Under the pieces are notes generated by a model that had not been told where the DNA came from, did no database searches, and saw nothing but the letters and a program-made list of their open reading frames with translations. A program made the translations under genes and the position numbers. Of a DNA stretch of 64,000 nt, positions 52,077 through 60,496 are shown one piece after another (positions within the stretch are counted from its first letter, which is position 1; each line of letters begins with the position of its first letter). The DNA is from Cohnella silvisoli. Lineage in GTDB: Bacteria; Bacillota; Bacilli; Paenibacillales; Paenibacillaceae. The stretch is taken from positions 310,001 through 374,000 of the forward strand of contig NZ_JAIOAP010000001.1 in the NCBI RefSeq assembly GCF_021190915.1, written 5' to 3'.

Positions 52077-52895
52077 ATGCCGATGGAAGACTCCACACAT
52101 GCTGCTGCGAAACGCCGGGTGCTTACCCGATTCGAACACGGTCGGCTTATATCTTTTGTCGACGAGGTTGTGACGGAATGGCCGATTACGATCGTGCTTA
52201 ACGGAGAAGAATTGGCTACTCTGGTATGCTCGCCCGAATATATCGAAGATTTAACCGTTGGATATTTAGCATCGGAAGGATTGCTTGCGGATTACTCCGA
52301 CTTATCGGATTTGAGCTATGATGATCGAACGGGGACGGTATATGCGGATATCGAAGGCGTGGATGCATGGATTAAAGAAAGCGGTTCCAAGCGAGTGCTT
52401 ACTTCATGCTGCGGCAAAAGCAGGCAAAGCTTCGTGTTCTATAGCGATGCCAGAACCGCGCGGGCGATAGCAAGTCGAGAAGTGAGGCTTTCCTATTCCG
52501 GCTGCTTAAGTATGATGGGGGCTATGCAAGCGCAATCCGGTTTGTTCAGAGCAACGGGCGGGGTGCACAACGCGGCTCTGTTCGATCAGGATGGCACGCT
52601 CCTGTTATCCCGGATGGATATCGGAAGACACAATGCGCTTGATAAGCTGTATGGGCATTGCTTGCGCAACGACATATTGATGGATGGTAAAGTGCTGGCT
52701 TTTAGCGGGAGGGTATCCTCGGAGGTACTGCTTAAGGCGGCGAAAATGCGCTGCGAGGTGCTGCTCTCGAAATCCGCGGTGACGGAACTGGCAATCGAGC
52801 TTGCGGAGCAATTAGGAATTACGATCGTGGGATTCATCCGTAACGGTTCGTTTAACGTGTATTCTTATCCGGAACGCCTACATGAAGGAGAGTGA
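52077..52895 (+). CDS. fdhD: Formate dehydrogenase accessory sulfurtransferase FdhD
   Basis: Transfers sulfur to the molybdenum cofactor of formate dehydrogenase-type enzymes. 272 residues. Features are VVTEWPITIVLNGEELATLV, SPEYIEDLTVGYLASEGLL, the cysteine pair in LTSCCGKSRQSF (the CxxC equivalent), and the ending GRVSSEVLLKAAKMRCEVLL with SKSAVTELAIELAEQLGITIVGF. ATG 52077 is placed about eight bases after AAAGGGG; a GTG at 52071 is closer. It is followed directly by a YdeP/FdhF-type oxidoreductase, its expected client. Confidence 0.95.
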   Translation: MPMEDSTHAAAKRRVLTRFEHGRLISFVDEVVTEWPITIVLNGEELATLVCSPEYIEDLTVGYLASEGLLADYSDLSDLSYDDRTGTVYADIEGVDAWIKESGSKRVLTSCCGKSRQSFVFYSDARTARAIASREVRLSYSGCLSMMGAMQAQSGLFRATGGVHNAALFDQDGTLLLSRMDIGRHNALDKLYGHCLRNDILMDGKVLAFSGRVSSEVLLKAAKMRCEVLLSKSAVTELAIELAEQLGITIVGFIRNGSFNVYSYPERLHEGE

Positions 52896-52900
52896 CAGCA

Positions 52901-55246
52901 ATGGGAACGACCAAACATCGGGGGCCTCAGAAGCTTCCGGGAAAACCGAATCCTAAGCTATGGGTCAGTGCCGTTCCATTCGGTCTCGGCAAGCTTAAGC
53001 CCAAGCATATTCGCGATACGATGAGAACGATATGGAATAACCGGGATAATCTTCCCTATGCCACGAGAATTCTGACGCAAGGCGTGTGCGATGGCTGCGC
53101 GCTCGGAGTATCGGGACTTTATGATCAAACGTTAAGCGGTCCGCACATTTGTACGACCCGATTAAACGTGCTGCGGCTAAACACGATGTCGGCGATCAAA
53201 CCGAAGCGTCTGCATGCCGATATCGATGAGCTGCGCAAGCTGTCTAGCGCCGAGCTTAGGGAACTGGGACGGATACCGTATCCGCTTATTCGGCGTCCTG
53301 GGGAGAGGAGCTTTTCCCGGCTGACGTGGGATGAAGCACTGGATACCATTGCGGCCAAGTTCCGCGAGCTGCCTTCGGAGCAAACGGCATTTTACTTAAC
53401 CGCCCGCGGAATTACGAACGAATCATATTATGCGGCCGCCAAGACGGCACGTTTCCTAGGCACCAACCATATCGATAATGCTTCCCGTATTTGCCATTCC
53501 CCATCCAAAACCGCGCTGAAACGCTCGCTTGGAATCGGCGCCTCCAGCTGCAGTTACAGCGATTGGATCGGTACGGACGTGCTCGTATTTTGGGGCAGCG
53601 TTGCGGCGAATAACCAGCCGGTGTCCACCAAGTACATGTATGCGGCCAAGCGGAAGGGTACGAAAATTATCGTTATCAACCCTTACCGGGAGCCGGCCAT
53701 GGACGGTTATTGGATTCCTTCCATTGCCGAATCCGCTTTATTCGGTACCAAGCTTGCGGATGACTTCTATCAGGTTAATATTGGCGGAGATATCGCGCTT
53801 ATGCACGGGGTCATGAAAATTTGGTTCGAGATGGAGCAGAAGGAACAAGGATCGGCGATCGATCATACATTCGTGCAGGAGCATGTCAGCGGATACGAGG
53901 AGCTGCGTGCCAAGGTGAACTCCCAGCAATGGGAAGAGCTCGAACGTTCATCGGGGTTGACCCGTGAGCGCATACAGGAGTTAGCCGAACTGCTCGCGAA
54001 AGCGAAGTCCGCGGTCTTCGTCTGGTCGATGGGACTAACGCAGCATCGTCACGCCACCGACAACATTTCTCAGGTGGCTAATCTGGCGCTGCTTCGCGGC
54101 TTCATTGGTCGTGAGTTTTGCGGAGTTATGCCGATTCGCGGTCATTCCGGCGTTCAGAGCGCGGGAGAAATGGGAGCGGAGCCGTCGGCTTTGCCGGGAG
54201 GCGATTTCGAAGAGCGGAATGTAGCTCGGCTTGAACAGCTATGGGGATTTCCCGTGCCAAGATGGCCGGGAGATATCGTCGGGGTTTCTCTGGAAAATGC
54301 CCTGTTGCCGATCACTCATCCGCGCAAACTGAATCTCTACTATTTGTCCGGCGGTAATTTCCTCGAGACGATGCCGGATCCGGAATTCGTTCACCGGGCA
54401 TTAGAGGCGCTGGAAGTGCGTGTCCATCAGGATATTATTCTGAATACGTCGACTTTGTTGGACGCTAAGGAAGCGGTTATCGTGCTCCCCGCCATGACGC
54501 GTTATGAGCAGCCGGGCGGGGGAACTTCGACCTCGACGGAACGGATGGTGTATTTCAGCCCGGAAATAGAAGGTCCGCGAATTGAGGAAGCTAGGGCGGA
54601 GTGGGATATTTACGCCGATCTGGCGGCGCGGGTGAAGCCGGGGCTTAAGAGGCTCATAGGCTTCGCGGATGCGAATGCGATCCGTGAAGAAATTGCGAGA
54701 GCGGCTCCGGAATATGACGGGATTCAGCGCTTGAAGCAGAAGGGCGACGTATTTCAACGCGGCGGCGCTTGGTTGTGCGAAGGCGGTGTATGTCCGACGC
54801 CCGACGGCAAAGGCAGGCTGATTCCCGTGGACATCCCGATGCGAGGTGTTTCGGGGGAAGGGCAGTTTTACGTCACGACTCGTCGCGGCAAGCAGTTTAA
54901 TTCCATGATTTTCGGAGAGAAGGATGCGTTCAATGGCGCAAATCGTGCCGCGGTGCTCCTTAACCCGGAGGATGCTAAAAGGTACTCCGTTGCGGACGGC
55001 GAGGAAATCGTTCTTCACAATACGCATGGAACTTTGCACGGCCGGGCTCACTATGCCGATATTCTCCAGGGCAATCTGGCGGTGAATTTTCCGGAAGGGA
55101 ACGTCCTGTTCCCAATGGGTGTATACGAATCGCCGGCGGGCATTCCGGAGTACAACATTGCCGTTACATTGGAGAAGGAACAATACTATCTTCACCGTAA
55201 AGACCGCAAATACAGTAAGAAAGGCTCGCTGGAAAATAATGAATAG
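52901..55246 (+). CDS. FdhF/YdeP-family molybdopterin oxidoreductase
   Basis: 781-residue Mo-bisPGD enzyme of the YdeP group, related to formate dehydrogenase H. An N-terminal cysteine cluster reads TQGVCDGCALGVSG and GPHICTTRLN (iron-sulfur site). The active-site region is ASRICHSPSKTALKRSLG. Further conserved parts are DVLVFWGSVAANNQPVSTKY, GHSGVQSAGEMGAEPSALPG and the C-terminal FNGANRAAVLLNPEDAKRYS. YdeP affects acid resistance in E. coli; formate oxidation is not proven for the group. ATG 52901 follows AAGGAG eight bases after fdhD's site, so the pair is an operon. Confidence 0.92.
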   Translation: MGTTKHRGPQKLPGKPNPKLWVSAVPFGLGKLKPKHIRDTMRTIWNNRDNLPYATRILTQGVCDGCALGVSGLYDQTLSGPHICTTRLNVLRLNTMSAIKPKRLHADIDELRKLSSAELRELGRIPYPLIRRPGERSFSRLTWDEALDTIAAKFRELPSEQTAFYLTARGITNESYYAAAKTARFLGTNHIDNASRICHSPSKTALKRSLGIGASSCSYSDWIGTDVLVFWGSVAANNQPVSTKYMYAAKRKGTKIIVINPYREPAMDGYWIPSIAESALFGTKLADDFYQVNIGGDIALMHGVMKIWFEMEQKEQGSAIDHTFVQEHVSGYEELRAKVNSQQWEELERSSGLTRERIQELAELLAKAKSAVFVWSMGLTQHRHATDNISQVANLALLRGFIGREFCGVMPIRGHSGVQSAGEMGAEPSALPGGDFEERNVARLEQLWGFPVPRWPGDIVGVSLENALLPITHPRKLNLYYLSGGNFLETMPDPEFVHRALEALEVRVHQDIILNTSTLLDAKEAVIVLPAMTRYEQPGGGTSTSTERMVYFSPEIEGPRIEEARAEWDIYADLAARVKPGLKRLIGFADANAIREEIARAAPEYDGIQRLKQKGDVFQRGGAWLCEGGVCPTPDGKGRLIPVDIPMRGVSGEGQFYVTTRRGKQFNSMIFGEKDAFNGANRAAVLLNPEDAKRYSVADGEEIVLHNTHGTLHGRAHYADILQGNLAVNFPEGNVLFPMGVYESPAGIPEYNIAVTLEKEQYYLHRKDRKYSKKGSLENNE

Positions 55247-55253
55247 TTTTTTG

Positions 55254-55294
55254 AAGGCCCTACTCGTCTAAGCGCGGCGAATAGGGCCTTTATT
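55254..55294 (+). terminator. Terminator of the fdhD operon
   Basis: AAGGCCCTA and TAGGGCCTT arms with an 18-base loop and T-rich tail. Confidence 0.85.
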
Positions 55295-55426
55295 CGTCAT
55301 TTCCTGGGAAATGTTGTCGGATACGTGCGGTTGACAAGGCTGGCTGTCGAACGAGATTACGGCAAATACGCAACAAGATGGCGGTTTGCCACGTATATAG
55401 GAGGTGTGAAAAAAAGATAAAGGAGC

Positions 55427-56602
55427 GTGGACGCCATTTCGTCATTGCCACCAAGAGCTTCAACAGCGACGTCGAATTCGATAAACGCTAATCCTAAAGC
55501 GAGTTCTTCGCGTCCAAATAAAGTTCTGCGTCCCAAGAAAAAATCCGGATTGTGGAGATTCATTAAAGGAGTTTTCTGGACCGGGTTCATACTCGTTTTA
55601 TTATTCGCTGGATGGTTTTATTTTACCCCTTCAGGCAAAGAGTACCGATATATACTCGCGGATTCTATCATCACGACCCAGCACCGGGAATGGGCGAAAT
55701 ATATTATCGGGGAAAAAGCTTTGCGGGAGAGAGTTGCTCTTTACGTGAAGGAATTTGACCAGATGGGTGACGAGCGCGACACTCATACGATTCCGGCAAA
55801 TGCCGATCATGGGGGTTCGGGTGATGAAGACTCGAAGAAACTCACATCGGTCGAGGAAGTGGATGGGAAAGGTTATCACGGTTACCTGCTCACCGTGCGG
55901 GATCCGAAGAAAATCCGGCTAGTCGTTCCTCAGAAGCGCGGGCGCGGAGAAAAGGTTTCCAGCATGGTCAAACGGACCGGCGCTATTGCGGGAGTTAACG
56001 CGGGCGGGTTCTCCGATCCGAATTGGAGAGGCAACGGGTTTAAGCCTATTGGGTTGGTTATTAGCCATGGCAAGATCTACTATAATGGTTTAGGCAGCAA
56101 AAAAAGCGTGCAGATTGTTGGCATAGACAAGAACGGCAAGATGCTCGCCGGTAAATATTCGATTGATGAGCTGATGGACTTGGGCATCTCCGAAGCGGTC
56201 AGCTTCTCGCCGCGCATTATCGTCAACGGCAAAGGACTTATTCCTAATCGCAGTGAAGGATGGGGCGTTGCGCCGCGTACGGTTATGGGGCAACGCGAAG
56301 ACGGATCGATTCTGTTCCTCATGATCGACGGTCGCCAGCCCGGTTACAGTATCGGAGCGACCTTGTATGACGCGCAGGAAATATTGCTGGAGCACGGCGC
56401 GGTCATCGCCGCCAATCTGGATGGAGGATCATCCACCGTGCTTGTTGATGAGAAAGGCGAAATCGTAAATAAACCTTCATCCTCGTCCGGCGAAAGATAC
56501 TTGCCGACAGGGTTCCTCGTATTCGATAATCCGGACTCCGTCGATGTGCCGAACATTTGGGCAGGTCTGACGCCATCGGAGATCGATGCGGGGAAATGGT
56601 AA
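55427..56602 (+). CDS. NAGPA-domain phosphodiester glycosidase-like membrane protein
   Basis: About 391 residues. The N terminus is basic and Ser/Asn-rich, then one membrane segment (VFWTGFILVLLFAGWFYFTP, near residues 49-68), then an outside domain of the phosphodiester glycosidase (NAGPA, DUF2233) type. Its signatures are GAIAGVNAGGFSDPNWRGNG, KPIGLVISHGKIYYN, APRTVMGQREDGSILFLMID, GYSIGATLYDAQEI and ANLDGGSSTVLVDEKG. The family cleaves sugar-phosphodiester caps and is used in exopolysaccharide or teichoic acid turnover. The start is unclear: GTG 55427 sits one base after AAAGGAG, but ATT 55436 is ten bases after it. Confidence 0.88.
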   Translation: MDAISSLPPRASTATSNSINANPKASSSRPNKVLRPKKKSGLWRFIKGVFWTGFILVLLFAGWFYFTPSGKEYRYILADSIITTQHREWAKYIIGEKALRERVALYVKEFDQMGDERDTHTIPANADHGGSGDEDSKKLTSVEEVDGKGYHGYLLTVRDPKKIRLVVPQKRGRGEKVSSMVKRTGAIAGVNAGGFSDPNWRGNGFKPIGLVISHGKIYYNGLGSKKSVQIVGIDKNGKMLAGKYSIDELMDLGISEAVSFSPRIIVNGKGLIPNRSEGWGVAPRTVMGQREDGSILFLMIDGRQPGYSIGATLYDAQEILLEHGAVIAANLDGGSSTVLVDEKGEIVNKPSSSSGERYLPTGFLVFDNPDSVDVPNIWAGLTPSEIDAGKW

Positions 56603-56611
56603 TCGCATAAC

Positions 56612-56657
56612 AAAAGCGCGTCCTCCTTATGTTTTCATGAGGAGGACGCGCTTTTTG
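56612..56657 (+). terminator. Terminator after the NAGPA-domain gene
   Basis: AAAAGCGCGTCCTCCT and AGGAGGACGCGCTTTTT form a perfect 16-base stem. Confidence 0.95.
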
Positions 56658-56787
56658 CTGCTCTACGCTTTCGAACTCAACCTTCAATATAGTTGGTTTC
56701 GTAATATTTGCTCATAATATAGCGTATATTTCGCTTGTAATTATGATATAATTCCATACATAGAAACTGCTATGGGAGTGAACGTAT

Positions 56788-57060
56788 ATGCCTACAATTC
56801 GCCCAATTTCTGATTTGCGCAATCATGCGAATGAAATTTCTGAATTTTGCCACAGAGAACGTGAGCCTGTGTTTATTACCAAAAATGGTACGGGTGATAT
56901 GGTAGTCATGTCTATCGAGGAGTATGAGCGTCAGCAAGCCTTAATTGAATTATACAGTAAACTATCAGAAGCCGAAGCGGAAATTGCCGACGGTGCTGTC
57001 GGAGAGGACTTCTCGGAAGTTGCCCGGAAGTTAAGGTCAAACATTCGTGGAAAAATATAA
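56788..57060 (+). CDS. Phd/YefM-family antitoxin
   Basis: 90-residue antitoxin. The N-terminal Phd/YefM DNA-binding domain reads IRPISDLRNHANEISEFCHR, EREPVFITKNGTGDMVVMSI and EEYERQQALIELY. The C-terminal flexible part neutralises the toxin. ATG is preceded by GGGAGTGAACG. It overlaps the toxin gene by 14 bases, the usual antitoxin-first order. AT-rich flanks suggest acquisition by transfer. Confidence 0.93.
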   Translation: MPTIRPISDLRNHANEISEFCHREREPVFITKNGTGDMVVMSIEEYERQQALIELYSKLSEAEAEIADGAVGEDFSEVARKLRSNIRGKI

Positions 57061-57349
57061 AGTGCTGATTTTCCCCACCGCGATGAGGGATCTACAAGAG
57101 ATTATCGATTATATTAATGAACAAGCATTATTTGACGACTACAAGCTTTATGATGATATTACTGTACAGATCGCATCGCTTGCAGACTTGCCGTTCCGGC
57201 ATCCTTTCATTAAAAATCCAATCCTTCGGTTGAAAGGTTATCGTGTGCTAGTGGTGCATAGCTATCTCGTGTTTTACGTGGTCGTGGGTGACGTGGTGCA
57301 AATCAGACGTATTTTGCACGGAAAAAGGCAATATGATTTTTTACTGTAA
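57047..57349 (+). CDS. RelE/ParE-family toxin
   Basis: 100-residue toxin of the RelE/ParE superfamily: YKVLIFPTAMRDLQEIIDYI at the N terminus, LRLKGYRVLVVHSYLVFYVV in the beta core and VVQIRRILHGKRQYDFLL at the end. The C-terminal IRRILHGKRQ is typical of ParE-type members, which poison gyrase, while RelE types cut mRNA; the choice is not settled by sequence. GTG start overlaps the antitoxin, indicating translational coupling. Confidence 0.93.
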   Translation: MEKYKVLIFPTAMRDLQEIIDYINEQALFDDYKLYDDITVQIASLADLPFRHPFIKNPILRLKGYRVLVVHSYLVFYVVVGDVVQIRRILHGKRQYDFLL

Positions 57350-57350
57350 G

Positions 57351-57375
57351 GCGTCGTCCGAGGGCGGCGCTTTTT
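57351..57375 (+). terminator. Terminator after the toxin gene
   Basis: GCGTCGTC and GGCGGCGC form an 8-base stem with G-T pairs and loop CGAG, followed by five T. Confidence 0.8.
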
Positions 57376-57394
57376 GTGTTGTCCTATCGTTCAT

Positions 57395-58009
57395 TTAATA
57401 CATCAATATGCCCAATGGTCCTTCCTCGTCGATAATATCTTGAATATCGAATACGGAGATCGGGAAGTATGGGAATCCCCAAGCATACGGAACGATGGCA
57501 TACAGCGGGAAATAGATGACCAGCGATTTGTCGGCGATATAGAAATCTTGGTCGGGAGTTATACCCGGATATTCTACTAGGAGCGGGAGCTGCCTTGCTT
57601 TGATCTGCGCTTGGATAATCGCGTTCAGACGGGGTTCGTAGTTGCTGCCTTTCTTGAATAGTTGTCCCAGCGTGTAGCTGCGTCCGGTATTCGCATCGAA
57701 GGTTAGCGATTTCTGCAGCGTATTCCCGTGAGCTCCGCCGGTGAATGCATAATTGAGTAACGACAGGCTCAGTACGCCTCTTTCGTTCGTCTTGATTTCA
57801 AAAGTACCGTCCATCTCCTGAATATCTTTGCTAGGAAAACCTTGTGCTTTAAGCAAGGCTTGATTCGCGGATGCGATAGTTTTGTTCAAGGCATTCGCCG
57901 CGGCGGATGTCGTACCTCCCGTTACGTAAGGAACGTTGATCTTAACGTTCTTGGCTGTCATCTTCCGAATGCGGATCGGGAGCATTAAGGTTTGACCGTT
58001 CATCTTCAT
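57395..58009 (-). CDS. DUF3298/DUF4163 protein (RsiV-like domain)
   Basis: 204 residues. The N-terminal DUF4163-like region has NVKINVPYVTGGTTSAAANA; the C-terminal DUF3298 region has LLNYAFTGGAHGNTLQKSLT, FDANTGRSYTLGQLF and FYIADKSLVIYFPLYAIVPY. In RsiV this fold binds lysozyme and controls a sigma factor, but here no membrane segment or signal peptide is visible, so it is a soluble or unusually exported relative. ATG 58009 follows GAAGGGA. It is convergent with the toxin gene. Confidence 0.88.
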   Translation of the reverse strand: MKMNGQTLMLPIRIRKMTAKNVKINVPYVTGGTTSAAANALNKTIASANQALLKAQGFPSKDIQEMDGTFEIKTNERGVLSLSLLNYAFTGGAHGNTLQKSLTFDANTGRSYTLGQLFKKGSNYEPRLNAIIQAQIKARQLPLLVEYPGITPDQDFYIADKSLVIYFPLYAIVPYAWGFPYFPISVFDIQDIIDEEGPLGILMY

Positions 58010-58100
58010 TTCCCTTCGCCTAGTGGGCTGTTGTCATCCCATTTTATGCAGGCGAGGGAAGTACGGTTCGGTATTAACTTGTGTTGGCCAGAGAATAGAT

Positions 58101-59726
58101 TTACTCGTTATCGGATGGGGCCCGCTCCACCCGAATTGCGGCAATCTTGAATTCCGGCATCCGGCTTATCGGGTGAAGAGCATCGTTCGTCAAGAAATTA
58201 ACGGACTGTTTGCCGCCCCAATGGAAGGGGACGAACAACGTAGTTGGATGGATTTCGGCTACGGGAACCGGCGTTTTGCGCAAAAGCCCTTCCGTTCGCC
58301 TAGCTTGCGTTCCGCTTAAGTAATGGCTTCCGACTCTGCCCGTCGTAAGCAGGTACGGGTATTCGCGATCCTGCGTTTCCGCGGGTATTCCCGGTTTAAT
58401 GCCATGCAGGCGAGCTTTCCCGTCCGGGTGGTGGAAAGTCGATTCGAACATCGTTGGCGTTCCGCCGTGATCCAATGAGGGACATGGCCAGAATACTCCA
58501 TTCTCTGCAATAAGCCGGTTATAGGAAAGTCCGCTATAGTCGGCTTTGCCGCCTTTGGTTGCCAAGCATAACTCGTTGAAGATAGATTCATTGTCCTTAT
58601 ATTGAAAATAAGCGCCAGCCCCGAGCCGTTCCGCCAAACCGCAAATGATTTCGTAATCTTCCATTGCCACTGGCGGGGTGCCGAATACGCGAGCGCGGTG
58701 AAAGACGCGTCCTTCTAAGTTAGTGAGCGTACCTTCGGTTTCTAGGAAGGACGATCCGGGAAGCAGCCAATCCGCGCAAGCGGCCGTCTCCGTCTCGAAC
58801 AAATCGACGACGACGCACAGCTCCAGCTTGGACATAGCAGCGAGCACGCGGCTTGCATTCGGGCTGGAAACGACGGGATTGGAACCTAAAACAATCAGAG
58901 CTTTGATCTCGCCTGTTTCCATGAGATGGAACAGCTCGTATGCGGATACGCCCTTGCCCGGCAACTCTTCAGCGCGAACTCCCCATATGCTTGCGACATA
59001 TTCCCGTGCGGCTGAATCTTCTATGGATCGGTAGCCGGGCAGTTGGTCCGCTTTCTGGCCATGCTCCCGTCCGCCCTGGCCGTTCGCTTGCCCCGTTACG
59101 GTTCCAAAACCGCAGCCGGTACGACCGATTTTACCTGTAAGCAAGCAGAGATTAATGTAGTTAAGCGTATGTTCAACGCCATTAACTTGTTGCTCCAAAC
59201 CGCGCGCGGTCATGACGATGCCCGTCTCTGCTTTCGCGAAACCGCGAGCGATCGCTCGTATGACCTTGGCGGGTACTCCGGTATATTGCTCTACTTTGTC
59301 CGGGGTAAAGTCTTTAACGGCATTGGGGAGCGAGTCCAAACCCGAGGTGCGTTGTTCAACGAAAAGAGGGTCATACAACTTTTCTTCTATCATAACGTTC
59401 AATAGGGAGTTGACCAGAACGGAATCGAATCCCGGCTGGAGTCTCACGTGTATGTCGGCGATTTTGGAGGTCATCGTATTGCGGGGATCTATCGTGACGA
59501 TGATGGCGCCCTGCTTCTTGGCTGCAAGTAAATAGGGCATCATCGTCGGTTGGCATTCGGCAATGTTCGTACCCGCCAATATAATATATTTCGCATTCGT
59601 AATTTCATCTAACGGCATATTGAAGCCTCGGTCAATTCCGAAAGCCATATGCTGGGCTGCAGCTGCGGAAGACATGCAATAACGGCCATTATAATCGATA
59701 TATCGGGTTTGAAAACTCCAGCGCAA
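58101..59726 (-). pseudogene. 5'-truncated molybdopterin oxidoreductase (NasC/FdhA-like)
   Basis: 541 codons of an assimilatory nitrate reductase/formate dehydrogenase-type alpha subunit. It starts abruptly in the Mo domain at TRYIDYNGRYCMSSAAAAQH, the metal-ligand cysteine region, and continues AKYIILAGTNIAECQPTMMP, TARGLEQQVNGVEHTLNYIN and GRTGCGFGTVTGQANGQGGR to a complete C-terminal domain ending HPISRMPEFKIAAIRVERAP. The N-terminal [4Fe-4S] domain, over 100 residues, is missing. Upstream in frame there is a stop after about 27 unrelated codons and no ribosome site. Intergenic repeats abut the break. The rest has no internal stop, so the loss may be recent. Confidence 0.8.
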
Positions 59727-59759
59727 TTGTAGAAGGCGATTCTTGATGCGGATGAAATG

Positions 59760-59990
59760 GGATAGCGCATGATGCCGTAACGGTCATTTTCACCTTTACA
59801 GCATCGAAGGAATGTCAAAGATGCGCTGTTACGGTCAAAAAGGCCTTTTCAGATGAGAATTCCCTATACTTTAATGGATTCTAGGCAGTGAAACGGCCCA
59901 AAAGGCCGTAACAGCATTCCATTTCCACAAGCAAGCTACTGGTACAGCCATTTTTACCGTAACAGGGGAACGGAGTGCGTACCCAGACAG
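59760..59990. repeat. Intergenic region of inverted GTAACAG/TGTTACGG repeats
   Basis: Related motifs recur on both strands: GCCGTAACGG (59774), GCTGTTACGGTC (59832), AAAAGGCCGTAACAGC (59908) and ACCGTAACAGG (59957). GCTGTTACGG plus GGCCTTTT at 59832-59856 is the reverse complement of AAAAGGCCGTAACAGC, so a long-range stem is possible. No gene seen between 59727 and 60004. Confidence 0.65.
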
Positions 59991-60004
59991 GCCTGCCATT
60001 GATA

Positions 60005-60439
60005 TTAATCTTTAATAGTCATTACCGGGCAGTGGGCGTGGCGGATGACATATAGGCTGACGCTTCCTATAAGGATTTCCTCCAGACGGTTTAGCCCACG
60101 ATGTCCAACGATAATCATCTCGCTATTAATTCTAGCGGCGTATTCAACAATAGATGGTCCTGGCGACCCTTCTAACAAAGTGGTGAGAGGGTCGTTGGAT
60201 TTACCCAATAGATGTTGCGCTTCATCTAACAGGCGGCGTGCTTGATCTTTCCATTGCTCCTGCACATCTAGTGTTGTCGGAATTGTCAATTCCAACATCG
60301 CTGTCGGGGCAGGCGGCTGCATGACATGAATGGCTTCCACCTTGGAATGAAATCGATCGGCTAGCTCGGATGCGGCTACGGCGGCTTTTCTCGATGTATC
60401 TGAACCGTCGTAGGCAAGCAGTATGGATTGAAAGGTCAT
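60005..60439 (-). CDS. Universal stress protein, UspA family
   Basis: 144 residues. It begins MTFQSILLAYDGSDTSRKAA, with the nucleotide-binding aspartate, and has the ATP-binding motif IIVGHRGLNRLEEILIGSVS ending VIRHAHCPVMTI (G-x2-G-x9-G-S type). ATG 60439 follows AAGGAGG. Small cytoplasmic stress protein, probably ATP-binding. It follows the histidine kinase gene on the same strand by about 60 bases and may share its transcript. Confidence 0.95.
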   Translation of the reverse strand: MTFQSILLAYDGSDTSRKAAVAASELADRFHSKVEAIHVMQPPAPTAMLELTIPTTLDVQEQWKDQARRLLDEAQHLLGKSNDPLTTLLEGSPGPSIVEYAARINSEMIIVGHRGLNRLEEILIGSVSLYVIRHAHCPVMTIKD

Positions 60440-60496
60440 GGGATCCCTCCTTCTCATACTCTATTTTACCCGCTGCATGGACTCGTTGAAACGCCG

